Of a DNA stretch of 64,000 bases, positions 57,392 through 64,000 are shown one piece after another. The stretch's first letter is position 1. Each line of letters opens with the position of its first letter. The translations under genes and the position numbers were made by a program. The DNA comes from Streptomyces monashensis (GTDB lineage: Bacteria > Actinomycetota > Actinomycetes > Streptomycetales > Streptomycetaceae): positions 310,001-374,000 of the forward strand of contig NZ_MLYO01000012.1 in the NCBI RefSeq assembly GCF_001866665.1, given 5' to 3'. The notes beneath the pieces are model-generated. The model was not told the origin of the DNA, did not search any database, and saw nothing but the letters and a program-made list of their open reading frames with translations.

Positions 57392-59458
57392 GTGTTGAGA
57401 CGCAATTCCTCTCGCGGACGCACCTCCCACACCCCGCAGTTCCGCACCGCCCACCGCCGCAGCGCCGCGCTCGCCCTCGCCGGTGTCGCCGCGCTGATCG
57501 CCGCCGCCGTCCAGACGGGCGCGGCCAGTGCCGCACCGGCGGCCACCCCGCGGCCCGCCACGACGAACCCGGCGCACACGGCACTCAGGCTCTCGCCCTC
57601 GCAGCGCGCCGAGCTGCTGCGCGACGCCGATGCCACGAAGGCCGCGACGGCACGCTCGATCGGCCTCGGCAGCCAGGAGAAGCTGGTCGTCAAGGACGTC
57701 GTCAAGGACGCCGACGGCACGCTGCACACCCGCTACGAGCGGACGTACGCCGGTCTGCCCGTCCTCGGCGGCGACCTGGTGGTGGACACGAACAAGTCCC
57801 GCAAGACCATGGACGTCATCCGTGCCACGAACGCCACCGTGAAGGTCCCCGGCCTCACCCCGAAGGTCTCCCGGGCCGCGGCCGAGCAGCAGGCCGTGCG
57901 GCGGGCGAAGGCGCGCGGCGGCACGAAGTCGGCCGCCTCCGGCGTCCGCAAGGTGATCTGGGCCGCCACGGGCAGGCCCGTCCTCGCCTACGAGACGATC
58001 GTGGGCGGCCTCCAGGACGACGGAACCCCGAACCAGCTGCACGTCGTCACCGACGCCACCACGGGCAGGAAGCTCTACGAGTACCAGGGCATCGAGACCG
58101 GCGTCGGCAACACCCGGTACAGCGGGCAGGTCACGCTGACCACGGCCCGGTCGGGCTCGACGTACACGCTGACCGACGACTCGCGCGGCGGCCACAAGAC
58201 GTACAACCTGGGCGGCGGCAGCGACGGCACCGGCACGCTGTTCTCGCAGGACAACGACACCTGGGGCGACGGGACCACGTCGAACGCGGCCACCGCGGGC
58301 GCCGACGCGGCCTACGGCGCGCAGGAGACCTGGGACTTCTACAAGAACGTCTTCGGCCGCAGCGGCATCAAGAACGACGGCGTCGGCGCCTACTCCCGCG
58401 TGCACTACGGCGATTCGTACGTGAACGCGTTCTGGGACGACAGCTGCTTCTGCATGACGTACGGCGACGGCGCGAACAACGCCCAGCCGCTGACCGCGCT
58501 CGACGTCGCGGGGCACGAGATGAGCCACGGCGTCACCGCCAACACGGCGGGGCTGAACTACAGCGACGAGTCCGGCGGCCTGAACGAGGCCACCAGCGAC
58601 ATCATGGGCACCGGTGTGGAGTTCTACGCCAACAACCCCACCCACCCCGGGAACTACCTCATCGGCGAGCAGCTCAACATCAACGGCGACGGCACCCCGC
58701 TGCGCTACATGGACCAGCCGAGCAAGGACGGCAGCTCGGCCGACTCCTGGTCCTCGTCGGTCGGCGGCCTCGACGTCCACTACTCGTCCGGTGTCGCCAA
58801 CCACTTCTTCTACCTCCTGTCGGAGGGCAGCGGCGCCAAGACGATCAACGGCGTGAACTACAACTCGCCGACGTCGGACGGGCTTCCGGTGACCGGAATC
58901 GGCCGGGACAAGGCGCTCCAGATCTGGTACCGGGCGCTGACCACCAAGTTCACCTCGACCACGAACTACGCCGACGCCCGCACCGGCACCCTCGCGGCGG
59001 CCGGTGAGCTGTACGGCACCTCCGGCGCCGAGTACGCGGCGGTCGAGGACGCCTGGGCGGCCGTCAACGTCGGTTCGCGCTCCGGCGGCGGTGGCGGTGG
59101 CGGCACCGGCTCGACGTACGACAACAACACGCGGACGGCGATCCCGGACAACGGTCCCGCCATCACCTCGGCCATCACCGTCTCCGGCCGCGGCGGGAAA
59201 GCGCCGGGCAACCTCCGGGTGAACGTCGACATCACGCACACATGGCGCGGCGACCTGGTCATCGACCTCGTCGGCCCGTCCGGCAAGGCGTACCGGCTGA
59301 AGAACTTCAGCTCCTCCGACTCGGCCGCCGACGTCAAGGCGACGTACACGGTGAACGCGGCGGCCGAAACGGCCGACGGAACGTGGAAGTTGAAGGTGCA
59401 GGATCAGGCCAGTCAGGACACGGGCACACTCAACGACTGGAAGCTGACCTTCCCGTAG
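57392..59458 (+). CDS. secreted M4 metalloprotease (thermolysin family) with P domain
   Basis: A 688-residue secreted zinc protease. The GTG at 57392 (or TTG at 57395) follows AAGGAG; the leader ends about ASAAPA near residue 50. A propeptide with FTP and PepSY parts (RYERTYAGLPVLGGDLVV near residues 112-129) precedes the mature domain. Zinc ligands are H375 and H379 in GHEMSHG with Glu376 as catalytic base, and the Glu of NEATSD completes the site; YSSGVANHFFYLL is the substrate-binding loop. The C-terminal 125 residues after a Gly-rich linker are a P/homo-B domain. A paralogue follows. Confidence 0.95.
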   Translation: MLRRNSSRGRTSHTPQFRTAHRRSAALALAGVAALIAAAVQTGAASAAPAATPRPATTNPAHTALRLSPSQRAELLRDADATKAATARSIGLGSQEKLVVKDVVKDADGTLHTRYERTYAGLPVLGGDLVVDTNKSRKTMDVIRATNATVKVPGLTPKVSRAAAEQQAVRRAKARGGTKSAASGVRKVIWAATGRPVLAYETIVGGLQDDGTPNQLHVVTDATTGRKLYEYQGIETGVGNTRYSGQVTLTTARSGSTYTLTDDSRGGHKTYNLGGGSDGTGTLFSQDNDTWGDGTTSNAATAGADAAYGAQETWDFYKNVFGRSGIKNDGVGAYSRVHYGDSYVNAFWDDSCFCMTYGDGANNAQPLTALDVAGHEMSHGVTANTAGLNYSDESGGLNEATSDIMGTGVEFYANNPTHPGNYLIGEQLNINGDGTPLRYMDQPSKDGSSADSWSSSVGGLDVHYSSGVANHFFYLLSEGSGAKTINGVNYNSPTSDGLPVTGIGRDKALQIWYRALTTKFTSTTNYADARTGTLAAAGELYGTSGAEYAAVEDAWAAVNVGSRSGGGGGGGTGSTYDNNTRTAIPDNGPAITSAITVSGRGGKAPGNLRVNVDITHTWRGDLVIDLVGPSGKAYRLKNFSSSDSAADVKATYTVNAAAETADGTWKLKVQDQASQDTGTLNDWKLTFP

Positions 59459-59488
59459 GCCGCACGTCAGGGCCCTTGTGTCACGGCG

Positions 59489-59517
59489 CCGTCCGAGGGC
59501 GGACCCCCCTCGGACGG
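59489..59517 (+). terminator. terminator of the first M4 protease gene
   Basis: CCGTCCGAGGG (59489-59499) pairs with CCCTCGGACGG (59507-59517), an 11-pair stem with a 7-base loop, 31 bases after the stop. Confidence 0.85.
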
Positions 59518-59709
59518 CCCGGGTTCACATTCCTGAAATGTTTCTCCGCCGGTCGTCTTTCAGCCAACATCACTTCAAGGTCCTGACATGTACGCGCCCT
59601 TGATGTCACTCTCTCTCCACCCGCCGCAGCAGCACAGCAACTTCACAACCCCACACAGCCGGGCCAGTAACCCCACGCTGCCCGGACTCCCCACCTGAAG
59701 GAGCTTTGA

Positions 59710-61359
59710 GTGAGCCCCCTCTACGCGCGTCACAAGCGCACCACTCTGGCCATCGCCACCGCTGTCGCCGCCGGAGCCCTGCTCTCCACCGGGCTGACCA
59801 CCACCGCCTCCGCCCAGCCCACGACCCACCGGCCGGCCGCCGCCCCCGCCGCGCTGTCCGCCACGGCCCACGCCTCCCTGATGCAGAAGGCACAGGACGA
59901 CGCCGCCACGACCGCGCAGTCGATAGGCCTCGGCGCCAAGGAGAAGCTGGTCGTCAAGGACGTCGTCAAGGACGTCGACGGCACGGTCCACACCCGCTAC
60001 GAGCGGACGTACGCCGGCCTCCCCGTCCTCGGCGGCGACCTGGTCGTCCACACCGCCGAGTCGGGCAGGACCGAGGGCGTCACCAAGGCGACCAAGGCGG
60101 CCATCAAGGTGGCCTCGCTCACACCGAGGATCACCCCCGCCAAGGCCGCGCAGCAAGCGGTCTCCGCCGCCAGGACGCTCGGCTCCGCCAAGTCCTCGAC
60201 GGACGGCGCGCGCAAGGTGATCTGGGCGGCGAACGGCACGCCGGTCCTGGCCTACGAGACGATCGTGGGCGGCCTCCAGGACGACGGCACCCCGAACCAG
60301 CTGCACGTCATCACCGACGCCGCGACCGGCAAGAAGCTCTTCGAGTACCAGGGCATCGAGAACGCGACCGGCACCGGCAAGACGCTGTACTCGGGCACCG
60401 TCAGCCTGACCACGACCCAGTCGGGCTCGTCGTACAACCTCACCGACGCCTCGCGCGGCGGCCACAAGACCTACAACCTGGCCCGCAAGACGTCCGGCAC
60501 CGGCACCCTGGTCAGCAACTCGACCAACACCTTCGGCACCGGCACCGCCTCCACCTCCTCCAGCGACCAGACGGCCGCCGCCGACGCCGCCTACGGCGCG
60601 CAGGAGACCTGGGACTACTACAAGAACGTCTTCGGCCGCAGCGGCATCAAGAACGACGGCAAGGCCGCCTACTCCCGCGTCCACTACGGCAGCTCGTACG
60701 TGAACGCCTTCTGGGACGACAGCTGCTTCTGCATGACGTACGGCGACGGTCAAGGCAACGCCGACCCGCTGACCTCGCTGGACGTGGCCGGCCACGAGAT
60801 GACCCACGGCGTCACCGCCAACACCGCGGGCCTCGACTACAGCGGCGAGTCCGGCGGCCTGAACGAAGCGACCTCCGACATTCTCGGCGGCGTCGGCGTG
60901 GAGTTCTACGCGAACAACGCCAAGGACCCCGGTGACTACCTCATCGGCGAGAAGATCAACATCAACGGCGACGGCACCCCGCTGCGCTACATGGACAAGC
61001 CCAGCAAGGATGGCGGCTCGGCGGACTCCTGGTCCTCCTCGGTCGGCAACCTGGACGTCCACTACTCCTCCGGCGTCGCCAACCACTTCTTCTACCTCCT
61101 GTCGGAGGGCAGCGGCGCCAAGACGGTCAACGGGGTCTCGTACGACTCCCCGACCTCCAACGGCTCCAAGGTCACCGGCATCGGCCGGGACAAGGCGCTC
61201 CAGATCTGGTACAAGGCACTGACCACGTACTTCACCTCGACCACCGACTACAAGGCCGCCCGCGCGGGCACCCTGAGCGCGGCCAAGGACCTGTACGGCT
61301 CCGGCAGCACCGAGTACAACACGGTGGCCGCGGCCTGGTCGGCGGTCAACGTCAGCTGA
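59710..61359 (+). CDS. secreted M4 metalloprotease (thermolysin family) without P domain
   Basis: A 549-residue paralogue of the upstream gene, starting with GTG at 59710 after AAGGAG at seven bases. The leader ends near TTASAQ (about residue 37). The propeptide carries the same FTP/PepSY segment (RYERTYAGLPVLGGDLVV). Zinc site: H362 and H366 in GHEMTHG, catalytic Glu363, and NEATSDILGG. The mature domain is closely similar to copy 1 but ends at the metalloprotease fold (AAAWSAVNVS) without Gly linker or P domain. A strong hairpin follows. The two probably arose by duplication with later loss or gain of the P domain. Confidence 0.95.
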   Translation: MSPLYARHKRTTLAIATAVAAGALLSTGLTTTASAQPTTHRPAAAPAALSATAHASLMQKAQDDAATTAQSIGLGAKEKLVVKDVVKDVDGTVHTRYERTYAGLPVLGGDLVVHTAESGRTEGVTKATKAAIKVASLTPRITPAKAAQQAVSAARTLGSAKSSTDGARKVIWAANGTPVLAYETIVGGLQDDGTPNQLHVITDAATGKKLFEYQGIENATGTGKTLYSGTVSLTTTQSGSSYNLTDASRGGHKTYNLARKTSGTGTLVSNSTNTFGTGTASTSSSDQTAAADAAYGAQETWDYYKNVFGRSGIKNDGKAAYSRVHYGSSYVNAFWDDSCFCMTYGDGQGNADPLTSLDVAGHEMTHGVTANTAGLDYSGESGGLNEATSDILGGVGVEFYANNAKDPGDYLIGEKININGDGTPLRYMDKPSKDGGSADSWSSSVGNLDVHYSSGVANHFFYLLSEGSGAKTVNGVSYDSPTSNGSKVTGIGRDKALQIWYKALTTYFTSTTDYKAARAGTLSAAKDLYGSGSTEYNTVAAAWSAVNVS

Positions 61360-61380
61360 ACCAGCCGTAGTTGAACTCTG

Positions 61381-61416
61381 GGCGGCACCCGGTGGGAGAA
61401 CCCCCCGGGTGCCGCC
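61381..61416 (+). terminator. terminator of the second M4 protease gene
   Basis: GGCGGCACCCGG (61381-61392) and CCGGGTGCCGCC (61405-61416) form a perfect 12-pair stem between the protease and the DUF1990 gene. Confidence 0.88.
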
Positions 61417-61430
61417 TACCCTTGTGACCC

Positions 61431-61952
61431 ATGTCCTCGGCGCCCTTCACCTACGAGCCCGTCGGCGCGACCCGCGACGACCTGACGTACTGCCCGCCCG
61501 GCTTCCACCCCCTCTTCGTACGCACCCGCCTCGGCGAGGGCGAAAAACTCTTCGCACGTGCGGCCGAGGCGGTCCTCACCTGGGAGATGCACCGCGCCAT
61601 GGGCGTAGGCATCATCACGACGGCCGACCGCGCAACCCCCGGCGCGGACGTCACCGTCACCCTGGCCGGCCTCCTGAAAGCCCCCTGCCGCGTCATCTGG
61701 ACGACCGAGCAACCCCGCCGCGCCGGCTGGGCCTACGGCACCCTCGAAGACCACCCCGAATGCGGCGAGGAAGCCTTCCTCGTCGACCGCACCGGCGACG
61801 GCACGGTCTGGCTGACCGTGGCCGCCTTCAGCAAACCGGCCAAGTGGTACACGAGGGCGGGCGGCCCGGCGACCCGGGGCCTGCAGCACGCGTACGCACG
61901 GCGGTGCGGTGGGGTGCTGAAGAAGCTGTGTGCGGGGTTGTCGGAGGAGTGA
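61431..61952 (+). CDS. DUF1990 family protein
   Basis: A 173-residue soluble protein. FTYEPVGATRDDLTYCPPGFHPLFVRTRLGEG at the start and WTTEQPRRAGWAYGTLEDHPECGEEAFLV near residues 89-117 are the hallmark segments of DUF1990, a START/Bet v1-like fold found widely in actinobacteria with no known activity. There is no leader peptide. It follows the second protease on the plus strand after a terminator, so it is probably an independent unit. A long open minus frame covering it is a shadow. Confidence 0.88.
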   Translation: MSSAPFTYEPVGATRDDLTYCPPGFHPLFVRTRLGEGEKLFARAAEAVLTWEMHRAMGVGIITTADRATPGADVTVTLAGLLKAPCRVIWTTEQPRRAGWAYGTLEDHPECGEEAFLVDRTGDGTVWLTVAAFSKPAKWYTRAGGPATRGLQHAYARRCGGVLKKLCAGLSEE

Positions 61953-62301
61953 GCAGTAAGGAGTAAGGAACCCGCCAACATGGGTGGTGGGTTCCGTGCC
62001 CGTTGTTGCTGACAGCGCGTAAATGTGATGATCCGAGGCATGTCTGAGCACGGGTCGCCTCCGAATCGGTGGAACATATACGCAGGTCACGCAGGACCGC
62101 TACGGGCTTGATGAGTTCACTGGGCCGTGGAGCTCGGCAACACCGCGTACGGCCGCATCCCGGTGAGTGGAGACCTACTCGAAATCGTCCACGTGCTGGG
62201 AGCGCCTGACCAAGGTGGAATCTGACGACTCAGCAAAGGCCTGTCAGCCGACGGTAGACCGTAAGCGTCTCTGGGTTCACCTTGCTTTTCAGACCACTTC
62301 C
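61953..62301. other. intergenic region with a possible decayed gene fragment
   Basis: This 349-base gap holds no confident gene. On the plus strand a short run, VELGNTAYGRIPVSGDLLE, starts at GTG 62128 and ends at the stop near 62224. In an adjacent frame just before it lies QDRYGLDEF. The pair could be the remains of a frameshifted gene, but I do not recognise the family. Base composition is less GC-rich than its surroundings. Confidence 0.4.
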
Positions 62302-63222
62302 TCATGCCTCGACGAACAGCTCCGCCGCGTCCGTGGCATGGACGGCTCGCTGGGCCCAGACCTCCAGCTGGTCGAGGTCCGTGCAGGCGCTGACGCGGTC
62401 GCGGACGGCGCCGGAGACCGGGATGCCGCGCCACTCCAGGACGTGGAGGACCATCTCGGCCTTGGCCTCAAGCCGCCCCTGCTCCAGCCCCTGCTCCAGC
62501 CCCTGCTCCCGTCCCTGTTCTCGTCCTTCTTCGCGCACTTGTTCGGCGAGCGGGTGTCGCCAGAAGTACTGGATCGCGGTCATCAGGTCCCTCCACATCT
62601 GCTTCGCCTGGGGGTCGGTCAGGCACGAGTCGATGAACTGCACGAAGACGGCGGCGCTGTCGGGGTCGATGGTCCGCAGGGCGGCGGCCAGGGATTCCAG
62701 TATGGCCGGTGCCTGCGGGCCACGCCCGTGTGTCATGGCCGAGAGCACCGCGAGGGGTACGTCCTTCTCGGCCTGCCGCTCGTCCGCGATCACGGGCACG
62801 TTGTCGGGGCCCAGCACGAGGGGGCGGACGGTCAGCGGCTCCCAGCCGGGGAAGCCGAGCCGGATCGGGCGCGAGGCCCACTGGGCGGTACGGCTGCTCT
62901 GGGTGATGACGATGAGGACCGGTTCGCAGCGGTACTTCTCGTAGAGGTAGCTCAGGTAGTAGGGCCAGCTGCCCCGCTTCCGCTCGTCCGTCTTGCCCTG
63001 CGACTCCACCACCAGCAGGTACGTGCCCTCGTCCGTCTCCGCCCGCAGCAGGGTGTCCACGCGGCGCTCGACCGGTTCGATCTCCGTGAGGTCCACGTTC
63101 AGCGCCGCGATCTCCCTCGGTTCGGGGAAGGGCACGTGCAGGACCTTCTGTAACGCCTTCGTCAGCAGCGTCGGATCCTTCTGGAAGATCCGGTGCAGCG
63201 CCTCGTACGACGAGCCGACCAT
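62302..63222 (-). CDS. Rpn/PD-(D/E)xK-type nuclease family protein, TTA codon
   Basis: A 306-residue protein of the Rpn recombination-promoting nuclease/transposase-like group. The catalytic core near residues 55-80 shows VDTLLRAETDEGTYLLVVESQGKTD, giving D56, E73, Q75 and K77 of a PD-(D/E)xK nuclease centre. Residues about 230-257 are a Glu/Gln-rich repeat (REEGREQGREQGLEQG) typical of the C-terminal region of Rpn proteins, followed by a helical tail. Codon 24 is TTA (63151-63153), so translation should depend on bldA tRNA. It lies next to an RsbW-like ATPase gene and a divergent XRE regulator. Confidence 0.82.
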   Translation of the reverse strand: MVGSSYEALHRIFQKDPTLLTKALQKVLHVPFPEPREIAALNVDLTEIEPVERRVDTLLRAETDEGTYLLVVESQGKTDERKRGSWPYYLSYLYEKYRCEPVLIVITQSSRTAQWASRPIRLGFPGWEPLTVRPLVLGPDNVPVIADERQAEKDVPLAVLSAMTHGRGPQAPAILESLAAALRTIDPDSAAVFVQFIDSCLTDPQAKQMWRDLMTAIQYFWRHPLAEQVREEGREQGREQGLEQGLEQGRLEAKAEMVLHVLEWRGIPVSGAVRDRVSACTDLDQLEVWAQRAVHATDAAELFVEA

Positions 63223-63257
63223 CAGTTCTCCTTTCGTACGACGTCCTGATCAACGAG

Positions 63258-63662
63258 CTACGCCGCGAGAAGTTCGCACCACACGTACTTCCCCCGGTCC
63301 CCGAACCGCGCCGACGGCTGCCACCCCCACACCTGCGCGCAGGCCGACACCAGCCCCAGCCCCCGCCCGTCCTCCGATTCCCCCACCTCCTCCAACGGCA
63401 ACGGAGGGTCGGGTGGCGCCGGGTCCGTGTCCCACGCTCCGATCCACACCACGCCCTCCGGGGTGCGGCGGACCCTGAGCGCGGCGGGGCCCTTCGTGTG
63501 CCGTACCGCGTTCGACACCAGCTCAGCCGCCAGCAGTTCGGCGGTGTCCACCAGTCCGATCAGGCCGTGCAGGGTGAGGATCAGGCGCAGGGTGCGGCGG
63601 CACACCGTGACGGCTCTGGGGTCGTTGGGGATGTAGAGCGTGTAGTCCCAGGTTTCGGGCAT
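63258..63662 (-). CDS. RsbW-like ATP-binding regulatory protein
   Basis: A 134-residue HATPase_c_2 domain: AAELVSNAVRHTKGPAALR near residues 44-62 is the N-box and DGRGLGLVSACAQVWG near 99-114 the G-box. Such stand-alone ATPases sit beside XRE and DUF397 genes throughout Streptomyces and are thought to act in signalling, not catalysis of a metabolic step. It is divergent from the XRE gene starting at 63854. Unlike the anti-sigma-type gene at 39216, I see no TTA codon here. Confidence 0.88.
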   Translation of the reverse strand: MPETWDYTLYIPNDPRAVTVCRRTLRLILTLHGLIGLVDTAELLAAELVSNAVRHTKGPAALRVRRTPEGVVWIGAWDTDPAPPDPPLPLEEVGESEDGRGLGLVSACAQVWGWQPSARFGDRGKYVWCELLAA

Positions 63663-63853
63663 GCGTCATCAACTCCAAAGGGACGAGGTGGATTTCGCGC
63701 GCAGGGTGGCAACGCCGCGTCACACGGTGCACTTCTGCTGCGTGTGCGGTACGTCACCGAAGGTAGGGCTTACGTGTAATCCAAGGCAAGCCGGTCGCGT
63801 AATCTGCCCCCGAACGAGCCACATCGACGGACGCGTTGATCAAGGAGTGACGG

Positions 63854-64000
63854 ATGGTTCTTAGGCGCCAACCCACCGCGCGTCAGATGCGCCTGGGAAT
63901 CGAGTTGCGTCGCCTTCGCGAGGCGGCTGGGCTGACGGCCGTCGACGCGGCTGCGCTGCTGGGCGTGAACCGGGTCCAGATGAGCCAGATCGAATCCGGA
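63854..64000 (+). CDS. XRE family helix-turn-helix regulator, 3' part outside window
   Basis: The first 49 residues of a regulator cut by the right edge of the window. The ATG at 63854 follows AAGGAG at seven bases. RQMRLGIELRRLREAAGLTAVDAAALLGVNRVQMSQIESG is the N-terminal XRE domain with its recognition helix. In Streptomyces this type is usually followed by a DUF397 gene and paired with an RsbW-like ATPase, as here. The rest lies outside the window, so the C-terminal domain is not seen. Confidence 0.85.
   Translation, partial: MVLRRQPTARQMRLGIELRRLREAAGLTAVDAAALLGVNRVQMSQIESG

Overview
The window is high-GC actinobacterial chromosome. Codon use, GTG/TTG starts, AAGGAG-type ribosome sites, rare TTA codons, L,D-transpeptidases, SseB-like proteins, XRE/HATPase pairs and secreted M4 proteases all point to Streptomyces. 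From memory (not checked), the order mnmA, cysteine desulfurase, dpp-type transporter, SseB pair, gcvT-gcvH-glyA-sdaA, EF-hand protein, L,D-transpeptidases, glgX, ABC exporters, M4 proteases matches the conserved core region of the S. coelicolor chromosome around sdaA. I see no tRNA, rRNA, CRISPR array, insertion sequence or prophage.

Layout. 1-5.6 kb: SDR fragment, LOG-like protein, DUF427, alpha/beta hydrolase, then mnmA and a cysteine desulfurase (sulfur transfer) separated by a well-formed TPP riboswitch that has no sense gene behind it. 5.6-11.5 kb: a TetR regulator with repeated operators, a frameshifted lipoprotein, a WYL regulator divergent from a DinB/maleylpyruvate-isomerase-type protein, a thioesterase, a membrane-anchored esterase and a TRIC-like channel. 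11.5-18 kb: a five-gene peptide/nickel-type ABC importer on the minus strand, ending in a strong terminator. 18-21 kb: two SseB-like proteins and a small P-loop ATPase. 21-25.7 kb: a tandem glycine riboswitch followed by gcvT, gcvH, glyA and sdaA, a glycine-to-serine-to-pyruvate route. gcvP is not in the window.

25.7-35.1 kb looks more accessory: a GT-B-like protein carrying a 10-bp tandem repeat, a convergent NB-ARC/TPR (STAND) protein, a ribbon-helix-helix/VOC/methyltransferase operon with iteron-like operators, a leaderless GH25 muramidase, two redox enzymes and an AraC regulator. 35.2-46 kb: EF-hand protein, MerR regulator, acetyltransferase, beta-propeller lipoprotein plus an atypical polysaccharide deacetylase, an RsbW-like kinase with a TTA codon, enoyl-CoA hydratase, two tandem L,D-transpeptidase lipoproteins and glgX. 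46-57 kb: a two-component system next to a drug/lipid-type ABC transporter, then two consecutive heterodimeric ABC exporters whose subunits have complementary degenerate ATP sites. 57-64 kb: two tandem M4 metalloproteases, DUF1990, an Rpn-type nuclease with a TTA codon, an RsbW-like ATPase and the start of a divergent XRE regulator.

The points most worth following are the orphan TPP riboswitch aimed at the antisense strand of the cysteine desulfurase, the complementary loss of ATP-site motifs in the second exporter, the 10-bp frame-breaking repeat in the GT-B-like gene, the RHH/VOC/methyltransferase operon, and the two genes predicted to depend on the bldA tRNA. All functional statements are read from sequence motifs; no database search was run.
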